DNA of 53,165 nucleotides, from the NCBI GenBank assembly GCA_013365365.1, contig JABVXU010000378.1, positions 1 through 53,165 on the forward strand, in the 5' to 3' direction. The notes beneath the pieces are model-generated. The model was not told where the DNA came from and ran no database searches. It saw only the letters and a program-made list of their open reading frames with translations. Both the position numbers and the translations under genes were made by a program. Below, in pieces: positions 1 through 20,290 of the stretch (position 1 is the first letter of the stretch; each line of letters opens with the position of its first letter). The stretch comes from Cruorifilaria tuberocauda. Taxonomy: Eukaryota; Nematoda; Chromadorea; Rhabditida; Onchocercidae.

Positions 1-967
1 ATAAACATATTGTTCCATATATTTTTTATTACGAATGATTAGTAACTATGAAAATACTATATTAATAATAAAATAATAACAAATAAGATAGAAATAATTG
101 TAAATATTATTCATATGCTATACATTTATCAAAATTATTTCGTTACTTAGTGTGTCTTCTGTGATAACTTTAATTATTGCTCAAATTATGACTATCTATT
201 TATATTTATATTTTTTATTAATTTATATTTATAAGCTAAATCATTTTGATCGTATTACTGTATCCTATACTTCCTTTTTTACAGATATTTTTTGAGCATT
301 TCAAAAAAAAATTTTTAGTTTAATCTGTAAAAATCAAATTTGATTTTCCAAATGATTATATTAACATCTTTTATTTCCTTCTATTTTATTCTTCCTTCTA
401 TTCCTTTTATTTCCTCCTGGTTTCTCAACTCTCTCGCTCTTCCCTCATCTTTATTCCATTTCATTTCATTTCATTTCATTTCGTTTCACTTCGCTTCATT
501 TCAAATTCCTCTCCTCCTTCGTTCCACTCTCCAGTTTCTTTTCAAAAGGATGATGAAAAGAGAAAAAGACGAAGTGAATTTTATTTTCTACAAATTTTTC
601 TTCTTACTCTAAAAATCTGCAAGTGTTTATTCATTCTTCTCAATGCTTTCTCTAATTTTAGTTTCTAACTAAAATTCCTCTAATTATTCAATGTTTCTTG
701 GCTATTTCCTCTTTCTCTTTTCACAAATTTCACCATGGTAAGCTTTTCTGAGAAAAATTTTCAATATCAAGTGATAATATAAAGTATTTAAATGTTAAAG
801 GACCAAATAATGTTGGATATTTTTTTCAGTAAATGCTAAATTTTTACGATAATTTAATTAACGTTAGCACTGCCATTGTTGTCATTGTCATTTTTGCTGT
901 GATTATTATCTGTTGATATTATTTTATAGTTTTTGAAGTGATTTCTCAGCTTATCTGATACAGCAAA
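1..967. other. Upstream region of the PCBP-like gene
   Basis: AT-rich nematode DNA with no convincing gene. It holds a TTTCA pentamer array near 455-505 and a T/C-rich stretch from about 360 to 540. A polypyrimidine-AG (AG at 948-949) lies 18 bases before the start codon at 968 and could be an SL trans-splice acceptor. Open frames here are short and low in complexity. Confidence 0.5.
455..505. repeat. TTTCA pentanucleotide microsatellite
   Basis: About four perfect TTTCA units followed by degenerate ones (TTTCG, CTTCG). It lies upstream of the PCBP-like gene. The open frame that crosses it is explained by the repeat and is not a gene. Confidence 0.8.
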
Positions 968-8154
<7,187 letters not shown>

Positions 8155-9228
8155 TTTAATTTCTTCATTATATATGTTTGGTAGAGCTGATAACAATTTG
8201 TTGCTTATGAGCTTTTGATCAAACGAAATCTAAAATTTCACCAAATCCGATGCTTGATTGAAAATGATATTTAGGAGTACAAAATTCTGCTTTTCCCGTT
8301 TACCATTTCACTGCTTAACTAGATCATCTAAGCCTAAGGCGCAAAGCAGTTCATCTAATAAAAGCAATAGTTAGGACGGTAATGAAAAGATTCAATTCAA
8401 TTCAATAAGGAAAGCAATAGCTTTCAATCATCCGTTACATTATATACATCGCTTTTAGAACTGATGTGAATAAAAACATAAGAGATCCTTGAGATGGGAC
8501 AAATACATATGTATTATTGTCGGCAATTCCTATTGATTAAATGTAAAGCAGATAAATGAATTCCTTTCGAGAAGCGACTGGAATATTTGTACTACAATTA
8601 CTATGGTAAATATGATAGCGAATCAAAATCTTATAATCTTCTTCATCAATTGTTTTAAAAAAATTTTTTAAATCTACTTTTATCTATCACATCAGTTTGA
8701 GCGGATATCCTGAATTTTCTTCTTAAAATTTCAATAAAAATGCAGAATAAGGAAAAAAAAATCATTTATTGACTTTGCTTTATATGCCACTTGATGTTAT
8801 TGAAGAACAACATCTTTTTTCCCAAAAAGTCATGAGAGAGAGGGAAAATGTAATTTATTAAAGTGATAACTTCAAAAATGAACATTATATTGTCAATTTT
8901 CCTTTTTACAAACAAGTCCCAATTTTCATCTTCGAAGCCATCAATGCTTTAAAAGTAACCCAGAAGAAAACGTTTTTGATAGCTCTTGCATCGGGTATTC
9001 AAAAGTTTTGGCTTTGAGAAATCTTAAAATTTATCTAGTAACAAAAACAGCAAATTTGGGACGCTATTTTCATAAATAAACTATACTTCTAGCGTTTTAG
9101 ACGATATTTTCTTTGGATGGAAGAATTCAATTCTAAAACTTTACTAGAGAAAATCAAGGCTGAAAGATACCGTAAGAATTTTGAAAAAAAAAGAACTAGA
9201 AATTTCAACAATACATACAGAAAGCTCA
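8155..9228. other. Convergent 3' region between PCBP-like and LENG8-like genes
   Basis: The two genes end tail to tail here. The interval should hold both 3' UTRs. An AATAAA-type signal lies near 8732 on the plus strand. I see no other gene. Confidence 0.5.
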
Positions 9229-12200
9229 CTATACAAGTAACGAATTGCTGTGAGTACGACAATCAATTTTACCATTATCAGCTGTTATTCCAAATGTTTC
9301 TAACCATTCGCATAACTTCGACTCTTCCAGACCCAACCTCGTTGCTAATATTGTTACGCTTATTGTAGGACGAAATCTGCAAATTGAACATGAATATGAA
9401 ATTATTTTTAAACTTCAAGGATCCTAAATAAGTTCCATGGATAAATTAAAGTTTCTCGATGTCCCTATATTCAAAAAACGAAACAATGCTGTCCATTTCT
9501 ATACGTAAAATAAAACAACATAAAGGGAAAGACCCGTAAAATTTATGACAAAGATAATATAACAGACAATATTTTCTGAATCTTAACAAAAACGTATTAT
9601 TGCTTTTCTGATGTCAGAATCATGTAAAAAATGATGTTTTCTAAAATCAAATTTGTCTGTAAATCCACAAAATGTTCACTGATAGGATAAATTCAACCTA
9701 CGATTTCAAGCAAGCATTTAACGCAGCCTTCCGTTCTCGCTCCAAAAAGAGGTCCATTACGTATGATGCCATCTTTGGAGCTTCCTGATATAGTCGGAAA
9801 AGCTTCACATGATTTCCAAGAGCCCAAGCTTCACGGGTTTTCAGTGAAAACATAAGACATGGGTCCTTCCGTGCTTTTTCATCTAATTCACTGAGTAGGG
9901 TAGTTTGATCTGAAATAAAAAAATAAACAAATCAATGAATGCAGGATTTTAACTGAAAGTTCCATTCGTATTGAACTTGGCCTATTCATCCAAATAACAT
10001 TTTTACGCGTCTTCTTCTGCGAGCAACTTACCCACTATCTAAAGATAGATCATATCGCACATTAAAGACTTTTTTCCCCAAAAAAATTATACCTATAGTA
10101 TTAGCAACTGATATATAATAAAGTAATCGATAAGAGGTAAATTCATGGCGATTTGGAGAATCAGGTAATTCTTTGTATAGTAATTTTAATTGGCTTTGAC
10201 ACTGGTTAAATTCTTCACGATCACCCTGCTCCAGTGCAATCCGTGCATTTGTCTCGTACACATTCACGGTAAAATCGGTTCTTATGCACTGGATCTAAAG
10301 ATTTGCTATAGAGTAATGATGCTCTCAATGTTTGAAATTCATCTAAATGGTCTGTTTACGAAATGATATAGTTTGAAATTTCTAACCCAAAATACACATA
10401 ATAGCTGAATTTTGAAAGAAGCTAAAATGATTTTTTCCGAAAAGTAAAAAATGCACATTTTATATGATATCTTTATTACTTAAATCAATAGAAAGTACCG
10501 AAAATTTCAAATTATTAGAAAGTACAGCAGAAAAGCAATAAGGATAAGCTATTTCAGCGCGAAAAATTGCAGACTTCCTACATACTCACTAATATCTACG
10601 GTCTCGACATATTTGCTGCTTGAATAAAAAGTTACAGAGATTACCATTAAATCTTGACGAATACTCCTCAATTGATCATTTGCATATGTATAATCTCGAT
10701 TAGTTGCATATTTTTGTTGTACCAATTTCAGTGCTTTCTCAAGTATTTTCAATGGTCTTACCGTGCTCAGTTCTGGAGCCTGGAAGAGAACTTAAAATTG
10801 AAGAAACTGTCTAAAAAATAATTGAACATATAAGATGAAGGTGCTTAATATTTATCAAGCGTACGTATATGTATGTGGAATAAACAACACCTGTTTATCT
10901 TAAATCTTTCGAACTGCAACTTAGAAAAAAAACAATGAAAACTAACTGAAGTGAGGCGAAAATAAGACTTTTCGATATCCATACATGTTCCAACAATGTT
11001 ATCACTAGTCCCCTGTTCTGCCTCTCGATCAATGTACCAATCAAGACGACGTCGCATCTCCATAAATTTTGCTCGCCGTACTTCATCATCCCGAGCAAAA
11101 CGTTTAGCACGTTCTTCACGCTGCGCGTTACTTCGTTCATCAGCGATCCATCGTCCAGATTTCCCATTATTTTTCTTTTGCTTTTTTTTCTTTTTCTGCG
11201 CAGCAGTTTGTTTGAACTAAAGTTATTTGATTGAAAATAAAAAAAAATTCATATTGCTTTTACCATATAAAATTATTGCATTTGTTTTCTATGTTCGTTT
11301 TATTTCCTGCTTCCTAATTTATTTTCAGTTTAAAATTTCATTTCATTAAATTTAATTCTACAAAAAATTTTTTCCTGCTCTGAAAGATATATATTGAATT
11401 TATTTATTCATAAAAACCTTTTATTGATTATTATAAGAACCTTTTTGTTCCGAAAATAAAACATACTCTTGACTGTTCATCAATTGAATTATCTTCATCA
11501 GATGGAGGACGAACACGAGGGCTAAATGGTATTCGTCTTTTAGATTGTTCGCGAAACTGAGGGGATCGTGAATTCCTTCGATGACTCATCTCATGTTTCG
11601 ATTTTTTGGATGATCGTTTTTCCATTTCTGCCGTTGTATTTAAACCTTTTTTCAACTGACTAGCCGGAGTCCAGCCCATTTTAAATTCGAAATTCACTTC
11701 GGAAGGCAGTGGTTCCTAAACGAAGTAACTAAATGCAAGATGAATCAAAAAAAAACTTGAACGTCATTAATAAAATATGCTGCCTACAATTTACAATAAT
11801 TGCTGGCCAACTATGAGCAAAAAGTAAAAAAAAATAAGCAATCTAACAGCCAAGCACCTATTGACTGAATAAATTAATCATTAAATCATTCAATTGGACA
11901 CGTTTGCGGTAGATACTGCATTTTAAATGCTGATCTAACAGCCACGGAATTTTGTTCAATTCTCAGCAGTACTCCTAGATATTATCTTTAATACTAAAGT
12001 TCTGTTAATCGCTTCTTTCAAAGTTAATATTTATTTAAAGATTTAAAGCATATGTTAACTTCAAAGAAAGCGATTAATAGTAAAAAGCTTTAAACTCACA
12101 CGATCCCAATCAACTGCTTTGTAAGCACCGGACATTAACAGAGGATTTAATTTTTGTCTGAAATATTCCTCTAACTTATCACGATCTTCCTTTTTTTCCA

Positions 12201-13980
12201 CTGCCATATATGAACGTTCTACATACCTTCTAAAACATGATATTCAAGTTTTCCTCTGAATAAATGTATATCAACTAGGTATCGACATCCCTCATATACT
12301 TCACATTACAAATGATTGATAAAATCTTTTGACTTCCCCAACAAAAAGTGATTTTTCTTGGAAGATTTGTATTTTCAAATTGGATGACTTATCTCGATGC
12401 TATTAATAGTTTCAATTAAAAAAGGAGAATTAAATAATTTGTATTTAATAAGTCACTAGCATAAGCAAAATAACAAAAAAAAACTTACTTAACAGGATCT
12501 GGTATGCTTGGTGATTCCAATCCAAATGATTGAGTATTCTCGTGGAAAGCTGGTGCAGTATTAAGTCCTCGAGATCGATTAATTGAAAAACGTATAGGAT
12601 GCTGTGCTGCACTGTTATTTCGATCATATTCTCCTCCTGGTCCTGATAGTGATGTTGATCTATTTCCATTAAATCCAAACTGTCGTGGTCTAGAAGCAAC
12701 GTTTGACGATGCCCATGGGCTCATGAAATCTGGATGATAACCGCTATTTGAAGATGACAGATGAGTCCCTGATGGAGTAAAACCATAATGTACTCCTACA
12801 TAAGCCGAATTTTCCTGCATCATACCATAGGTTTGGGGAGGTGGTGGTGGTGGCAGCGATGAAGATAGTGATGATGATGATGATGGTGGCGGTGGTGGTG
12901 GTGGTGGTGGTGGCAAACGAGGTAAAAATGGTGGTATTCCAAGACCATGCTGTTCCATCCATGGATAATAATGCAATGCTTGAGACCGTATATCAGGTTG
13001 AGGTTGAGAATGATATGATGTCATGGATGAAATGTTCGAAGAGATGGAAGTAGCTGAAACGTTAACCTTTTTCAAGGCTTCTTGTGCTTTTTCCCAAGCT
13101 GCTGTTTGATCATCTCGTGGTGTCGGCACCTCGACGTTAGTATTTTGAGGTGGCATTGGTATACCAGCAATACAACTGTTATCTGATTCAGGTATCCAAG
13201 TATATCTGAAATAAGTCAATCAAATCCTATCGTAATATTATACCCTTATCATATATATATATATATACTTTCATGTGATTCAAAAATCTCTTCAATATAC
13301 TTATTTTTAGAAGAAAGATCAAAAACCTCTAATAGTTCAATATGTTTTTGCAAAGTCAGCAACATTTAGTCTAGTCTATATGCAATTGCTACCAAGTAGA
13401 TTAACCTTATACGAACTTATGTTAACTATGTTATTATAGGTACTAAACTTTTGTGATAGGTTAGTATGATAGATACTAAAGTCTTCAAAAATCAATGCTA
13501 TGTGATGAAATCCCAATACCAGTTAGGAAATTATTCCAGAAACAGTAAAAAAGGAAACAAATATGCTTTGTTATCATTCTCAGACAACTTGAAATAACCA
13601 AAGATCCTATGGAACTACAATCTATTTCGAGATCTTGAACATATCAAGCACAAGCAGTAAGTGTTCCAAATTAAGCGAAAATAGAAAGTGCAGAGAAATT
13701 GCAGTGAAATTCCATATTTATCATTTATCACTAATTATCTTACTTTTCTTATCGTTTATCTTGTTGTATATATTACTTCAAATTCCATTACTTCAAAATT
13801 CGAAAATTCCATTTTTGCTAGAAATTTCGATAAAATATATGAGTATTAATCCAGAAAAAGATAAAAAGAAACTGAAAGTTGAAAAAAAATTTATATGAGA
13901 GGAAAAAGTAGAAATTGAGCGACTTACCTTCTGGAAGAATTGTTGCCTGACGTTGATGATTTCGCTGGTAATGATGTCAT
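9229..13980 (-). CDS. LENG8: LENG8/Thp3-like SAC3/GANP-family protein (9 exons)
   Basis: Homologue of human LENG8 and yeast Thp3, SAC3/GANP-family proteins linked to nuclear mRNA processing and export. Exons read on the minus strand: 13980-13928, 13205-12489, 12229-12100, 11715-11467, 11216-10947, 10779-10645, 10294-10093, 9909-9702, 9376-9229. Phases match at every junction and the total is 703 residues. The N-terminal half is low complexity: a [12 protein letters not shown] helix, a proline/serine/proline block at about residues 116-141, then a short motif with VDWDREPLPSEV as in LENG8. A lysine-rich stretch opens exon 5. The C-terminal half carries the conserved family core: [61 protein letters not shown] and the FRPTISV stretch in the last exon. 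The frame also closes at a TAG overlapping the exon 8 donor (9702/9701), so a shorter form is possible if that intron is retained. Confidence 0.88.
12836..12913 (-). repeat. Proline-serine-proline low-complexity block in the LENG8-like gene
   Basis: On the plus strand this is a GGT/GGC array, then GAT/GATGA repeats, then GGT again. On the coding (minus) strand it gives P(10) S-rich P(6). It generates long spurious frames on both strands. Confidence 0.85.
13252..13267. repeat. TA dinucleotide microsatellite
   Basis: A short run of alternating AT, about eight units, inside intron 1 of the LENG8-like gene. Confidence 0.7.
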
Positions 13981-14619
13981 TGGAAGGATCAATTTGTTAA
14001 GTTAATAGTCTGACTGTCCTACCTATTTGGGTAAAGTTCTATCTTTGAACTTTGTCTTTAAACTTACCACGGAAATTCGCCTGAAGCAAACCCACTCCCC
14101 TTCTTGCAATTAACAGCTAGGAATCATCCTCTAACAATGACAGTTCAATACGCCCGATTTAACGGGCCACATTTGAACAATTCTATTGGTGGTGTTTGAT
14201 ATGGTTATCTTTCAGAATAGCAACTTTAAGAGAATATTAGAAGGGGAAAGAGTGCATTCTACGGAGTATTCCAGAGAATAATAATATAAGAATATATGTT
14301 TCGCAGAGTTTGCGAGAGTGTGTTAGATATTCGTTGCCGATAATTGTTGGAGTAATAAAGAGTCTTTGCATCATTTATTGAAGTTGCAGTTAAGCATTTC
14401 TGCTTTTGATTATTCTCTCAGCTTGATTAAATGAAGTTTAATAGTCATGTAATTATTGTTTATCATTGACTTCCTTAGTAGCTATTTTTGGAAGAAATGA
14501 AATATATTAGAAAATATCACGGTAACTATTTGCACACTCTGCTTCTAAAAATTTCAAATATCCTCTTTTTTCCGTGCTTCTTCCTTCCGCCATCTTTTGT
14601 CATTTTCTAATTTTTTAGG
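13981..14619. promoter_or_regulatory. Divergent intergenic region between LENG8-like and rpb-3
   Basis: The two genes start head to head about 640 bases apart, so the interval probably holds both promoters. I see no clear TATA-type element worth calling. A run of T followed by AG at 14617-14618 lies one base before the rpb-3 ATG and fits a trans-splice acceptor. Confidence 0.4.
14609..14619 (+). promoter_or_regulatory. Probable SL trans-splice acceptor of rpb-3
   Basis: Six T then AG (AG at 14617-14618) immediately precede the initiating ATG at 14620. In nematodes TTTTTAG or TTTTCAG close to the ATG is the usual site for addition of the spliced leader. This is inference from the motif alone. 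Confidence 0.5.
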
Positions 14620-16467
14620 ATGCCTTATGCTAATCAACCTCACGTTACAATCATTGGGTTAAATGATGAAATCGTGAGATTCGTTTTAGAGGACACTGAT
14701 TTAAGTGTTGCCAATTCGTTACGACGAATTTTTATGGCTGAAGTGCCAACAATGGGTAAGTTTCAGTTATTTCAGAATACTCTAGAGAATGAAAATCTCT
14801 TCTAATACGTATCAATCGGTTTCATCATAAGGCTTAATTATAGATCGCTGGTATGGTTTTGATACATCTGTTGATCAAGAGAGTATTAAGAACTTTTTAC
14901 TTTTTCACTTAGTATTCATCGTAATAAATTATTCATGATTATCAGCAGTTTAGTCGGTAGTGACTGATTCAGTAGAACAGCGTGAAAAAAAATCTACAAG
15001 AAAGGTGTTAAAAAAACGACATACATTGAAGAGGGTAGATTTCGTAACAAATAAATTATTTTGCAAATAACAGAAATCTAACCACACTTTTGATAATCCC
15101 TTCAACCTTTGTTATTTTTCTCATGTTTTTTATAATGCAGTTGATCTATGTTTTATTTTCTGCTAAAGTTTAATTGATTGTATTACTTACAGCAATTGAC
15201 TGGGTACAAATTGAATCAAACACGAGTGTCTTGCACGATGAATTCATTTCCCATCGCCTGGGTTTAATACCATTAACGTCAGATTCGGTTGTAGATCAGA
15301 TGCAGTTTTCTCGAGTTTGTGCTCTTATTCGTGAATTCACTACATGAGAGCTGACATATCTTTTGAGCAAGTTCGAATAACGCTATAAAATGTTAACAGT
15401 GGATAAGTTTAGATCGTTTGCATACTTTTGAATATTTCCTGCTGTTGTTTAGTCCACTTCGTTTCCAGGATTGTCAATGTACAGAATTTTGTCAGTTTTG
15501 TGCTGTAGAAATGCGACTTCGAGTACGTTGTGATGACGAGGGAATAAGGGCAGTAACAACAGCTGATCTTGAAACCAGCAATCCAGATGTAGCTCCCGCA
15601 TGTGGTGTTCATATACGTAACCGTAATGCTGAAGAAAGTGTCAGTGATGATATTCTCATCGTCAAGTTGAGGAAAGGCCAAGATATTGATATTAAATGCA
15701 TCGCTAAGAAGGTAAGTATTCAATTACTGCGAAATTCGGTTAATATTAATTGTAACCTCTCATATTTTTGAGAAATGTTCTAGTATTTCTGAGAGGAATT
15801 TTTTTTAATTAATGTTAATCGGAACGCAAGTCATTTAAAAAAAAGGACTACTTCATTAAAAAATTACTATTCGTAAATTTAATTTATCCGTTATGGAATG
15901 ACATTTGGTATTAATTTAACAGCTTACAATCCTTCTGTTCTTAAAGGGATTTGGCAAAGAACACGCCAAATGGAATCCGACGTGTTGCGTAGCATTTGAG
16001 TATGATCCAGATAATGCTCTGAGGCATACTGTTTTGGCGAAACCAGAGGAATGGCCAAAAAGTGAGTACTCTCAACTGGAAGATGATGAATATGAAGCAG
16101 CTTTCGATCCGATGGCTAAACCGAGCAAATTCTGGTTTACAGTTGAATCTACTGGAGCTTTAAAAGTAGAATTCTTTGTCAGGATTTCTTTTTTTTTCTA
16201 AAATTCAGTAGAAAGTTCAGAATAAGTAAGATTTTTAGCTTCAAGCAATGTCTCAAAAATTCCGTTAATTTATCAGCCATAGATTTTAGTGTAGATAACA
16301 TCTTGAGTTCTTCCTGTGTTCCTTTCAGCCGAATAATAAATTAAATGTTGATGTTTCAGGCAGAAAACATCATTTTAAGTGGCATTTCTGTTTTGAAAAA
16401 GAAATTGGCCGATTTACAAAATCAACTGCAAAGGGAATTATTACAGCAAGGACATGTTTATCACTGA
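14620..16467 (+). CDS. rpb-3: RNA polymerase II subunit RPB3 (5 exons)
   Basis: Third-largest RNA polymerase II subunit; it pairs with RPB11 as the eukaryotic equivalent of the bacterial alpha dimer that nucleates enzyme assembly. Exons 14620-14755, 15193-15314, 15469-15711, 15947-16165 and 16360-16467 join in phase to 275 residues, the same length as human RPB3. The N-terminus carries the alpha-like motif [16 protein letters not shown] (about residues 29-44) and [14 protein letters not shown]. The four zinc-binding cysteines of the [11 protein letters not shown] segment fall at residues 88, 90, 94 and 97. Exon 4 contains [18 protein letters not shown] and exon 5 the C-terminal helix that packs on RPB11. 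All introns are GT/AG. Confidence 0.95.
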
Positions 16468-19400
16468 CTGTTCGCACTAATCGATGCTTTTTTTTAAGAA
16501 AAATTTTGTCAAAGTTTTCCACACAAGTCAAGATCTCGGTGCAGAAATGTTAATAGGTTAGACTCTCTGATAGATTTGCGAATTTGTTTTCGTTTTATGT
16601 TTTTATTAAATATTTATATAAAATTTATGATTTCAGTAGTAAAGAAATTTTTAATTTTGATTTTTTGTAATGTGCTTTTGTTTTTATACTGGATGCAGAA
16701 AAGTAATTATTGGTTCATATTCAGATTCATTCGTTATTTTTTATAGAAGAGAAAAAAGTGATCCTGGACAATAACATATATAGTAATGTTTGTTGTTTTT
16801 TTCTTACCCTGGTTAAATTTCAAAGTACTGTTTATTAAAATATATGAAAGTTTTGAGGCTGAAATAGGATATCTGACTATCATAGTCCTTTTTAATGTAA
16901 AGATGAATATTTATTGAAATTAAAAGGAAATGATAGCTTTCTAGAGATGAAGATTACTGTTCTCTTGTCAACATCAGCGTTGTAGTAGTGAAAGTATCTG
17001 TTCTTATGCAGTGTATTTTTTTATTTCCGTCTTTTCTTCTTTGAAATGATATTTGATTTTTTTCTTCTTTTCCAAGGACGTGGAACAGTGAAAAGTTGGG
17101 CGAAAGAAACAAAGCAATAATTATAACACTGCAGTGTCAAATTTCCCTTTTTTATTTTCCCTATTTCCATACACAATGCTATAAATTGTATATCGTTTCC
17201 ATCATCTCTGTTGCAAGTTTTTGTCATTTTCTTAATTGTTTTTTATCCATGGTTCTTGTATATCCTCCTTTTGAAAAAAAATTTATCTTGAAACTAGTTT
17301 TGGCTCTTTATCATATAACAACGTCATCCAAAATTGTAATTTTTTTTGAATTCATTAACAAGAAAACTATTCGCATGGGAAAACGAAAGAGGGAAAAAAC
17401 GAAGAATGATATTTCCATACAAGAGTAGGATAGAAAGGAGATAAGAGTGCAAAACAAGATGGAAATAGGGTAAAATTGGGGATTTTATCGTATCAAGAGT
17501 TATCATCATAATCTTTCTCTTGTCATTACTTGAATTTTTAAATAAAAATGATTCTCTTTTGATAAATCTGTATAAGGTGATGATTTCTTTTACAAATAAG
17601 AAATTTTCAAAGTTTTCTTCAAATTTCGGGACATGGAGTTATTTTTAGACATGATGTTTGCCATACAATGATTTTCAATCTTTAAAGTTTTACCGTTTTT
17701 TATATTATAAAAATAGTATCCATAAGGCATGAATTAAATCACTCTATTTTCGGAATTAATAGTAGGATTTGATTATGAGAAGAGATGTTCATATTAGTCT
17801 TCAAGCATCTTCATCTAACTAAAGTTTTTTTTAATGTCAAAAATCAAGGGAAATTAATGAATATCTAGAAAGATCAAAATTTTCAACTTGGATTACTATT
17901 GTCCTATGACCTTCTGTTATCATACCTTTTCCTCTATTTTTCCGTATTTTTGGTCATTGCAAGAAACAGAAGATAGAAAAGACGAAAAAAAAAATAAATC
18001 TTACAAAACTTAACCCCAAAATGAATTCTCTTTAAGGTCAACCAATCACAATACTTTGACTACCTATCTTCTTTCCTTTTCATCCACCTCTTCTCTTCGG
18101 TCATCCTAATACTATTTACCTTTCTTTTATTACCACAGACAATCATTTTGGATATTTGTCCTTTCATTTGACCCCAAATAATAAATTCGTTAATAGGAGC
18201 GATGAAATTCTATACAACCTTGACAATATTACATGCGATAATTATTCATAGAAGTAAGGAATGGGAGGTTTTCCTTTCTAAAGCAAAATTTTGTCATAAA
18301 TAAAGCTATCAAATTACTTAATTTTTATCAGAATTATAAAAAATTATTAAAAAATCAAATGCAGTAGTTGATATTGTTGTTTTCTTGTTTCAATCAAATT
18401 TGTAACAGTTGCAAAATGATAGAATCAAACTGTTTTGCGAAAAGAAAGCTGTCCAACAATAATCCATTTCAATATTTCTAACCAAGAAATGTTTATAATG
18501 ATGGTAAGTGAATGATATTAGTGACAGAGATAATACTATTAAATAATAACAATAATAACAATGCAGATAGGGTATGCAGTATAAGTTACTCCGGAAAGTT
18601 GAAATCGATTCAAGAAATCATTATGATTTGTTATCTAATTCAGATGATAAAATATCTAAGAATGTTGAGAATTTTGCTGCCATACGATTGTAGAAAGTGA
18701 AAATTTTAATTAAATCTTTACAATCATAGGACTAATTGAAGATAAATATAGAATGGAAAGTGTGTTACATTATTATTAATATTATGATCATTATTCCTAA
18801 TATTTCCATAATTTAATTTTAATTAAATAATCAACAGATTAGATTTTATCATATGGTTACCTCACCTTTAGAACACTTTAAATAGCATTCATCTTGCTTC
18901 TATTCGTACAAACTGTGAATATTCACGAATTAATTACAGCCAATATTTTTCGTGCTTTATCCGAAAAAATCTTCAGTCATCTTTCTGTTTGTCATTAATA
19001 TCATCCTAATTAACAATAACTTCCCCAATTACTTTGCTTCATAGTCCATCAACATTCCAAGAGGAATTTTATTGATATTACAGTCCAGTTCTTTTCATTA
19101 TTATTCCATAGCTAAAGTAAAATGAACAAATGTAAATTCGGTTAATCGCTCGCAATAATCCTGTTATAATTAATTCTTACGTCATATATTATTGTAAGGA
19201 AGCTATATTTTTTACAACAGTTAATTACACTTTCTTCCTGACCAGATACATTTATCATTATTGTGTATGATAATCAAGATTCAATTATTTCATATCGCAT
19301 TTTAATGTTTAAATTACAATTTTATATCTATTTTCACGTCTAAAATTATATTTTTGTTACTTTAATAATTTAACTTCAATTTTTTTCTTTTTTAAAAAGT

Positions 19401-20234
19401 TTATTGTGCAGGAAAATAAGAAATGGATGGATTTACATTTATTTACAAATTATGATTAATTTGCTGAATCTGAAATCTTCTTCTGATGAATTAAATCTAA
19501 ATGAATAGGAAGTTTCGAAAAACATATCACATTGATATTTTGAAGAGAATCAATACTTTTTTCCTACAAGTTGTCTTTCAGGAGAAATTTTTACAAAATA
19601 CCTGATGATCTCTTAGTCATTATTCATTCCTTTAATGAAGTGAATAAAATAGGCAGTTTGATATGTCAATTAAATTGAAATAATGAATAGAACAGTTGAT
19701 ATTTTTCAATTTTCTTCATTCGAGACTATCATCAACATTTCTAAGCCAATGATAGTTATATCGACGAAAATCTCCTCAATGAATACAAACCTAACAATTG
19801 TGTCTTCTCCACAAATTATGTGTAATTTTTCTATGTTATTCAATTTAAATTATCATTTCATTTTCTCTTTTTCATTTTAAAACTGGAAAAATGTTGAGCA
19901 GACAATGAGCGAGAGAAAGGGAAATAGGTTGATTAGTTACATATGAATTTTTATACATTAATTAATTATTAGTTAAATTTAATTATGGTAAAAGAGAAAG
20001 AGAGAAAGACAGAGAGAATGGTGAAAACAGTAAGTTTGAAGTTTACAATCGCCAAATTACTTCTATTAAAATTGCTAATTCTGCTTTTTCACTGTTCATC
20101 TTTTTCATTTTATACTTTGCCTAAATTCTCTTTTAGCTATATGACTTGTTTTAACTGATTAGTAAACTTGTCTCTGTTCAATACAATACTGTGAATAAAA
20201 TTGAAAATATTTGCTATTGATCATTTTCATTTTC
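16468..20234. other. Nematode intergenic DNA without recognisable gene
   Basis: About 3.7 kb of AT-rich DNA after rpb-3. Open frames are short, unlike any family I know, and rich in low-complexity codons. It includes 3' UTR of rpb-3 at the left. A purine-rich GAGA stretch lies near 19990-20020. I see no exon pattern, RNA gene or transposon. Confidence 0.5.
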
Positions 20235-20290
20235 TCTTTTCGAAAAAATAATTACCGATTTGGAGAATATAAATTTGGAATGGAGGAGAA
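20165..20290. other. Junction between nematode and Wolbachia DNA
   Basis: Left of this interval everything is nematode-like non-coding sequence. To the right, on the minus strand, PBP2-like coding sequence begins. PBP2 similarity is clear to about 20285 and can be followed with a one-base slip (PNR, then IIF) to about 20240. The exact breakpoint cannot be fixed by eye. There is no obvious transposon end, target-site duplication or long repeat at the border. Confidence 0.7.

Noticed and set aside
340..612. 90-residue open frame, phenylalanine/serine-rich
   Set aside because: Made by the TTTCA microsatellite and T/C-rich DNA; no family resemblance.
9117..9368. Plus-strand frame of 83 residues
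   Set aside because: Antisense to the last LENG8-like exon.
10996..11220. Plus-strand arginine/serine-rich frame
   Set aside because: Antisense to LENG8-like exon 5.
12841..13053. Valine/methionine-rich plus-strand frame
   Set aside because: Antisense reading of the proline-serine block of the LENG8-like gene.
17096..17428. 110-residue frame after rpb-3
   Set aside because: No recognisable motif, no exon context, unusual composition; likely chance in intergenic DNA.
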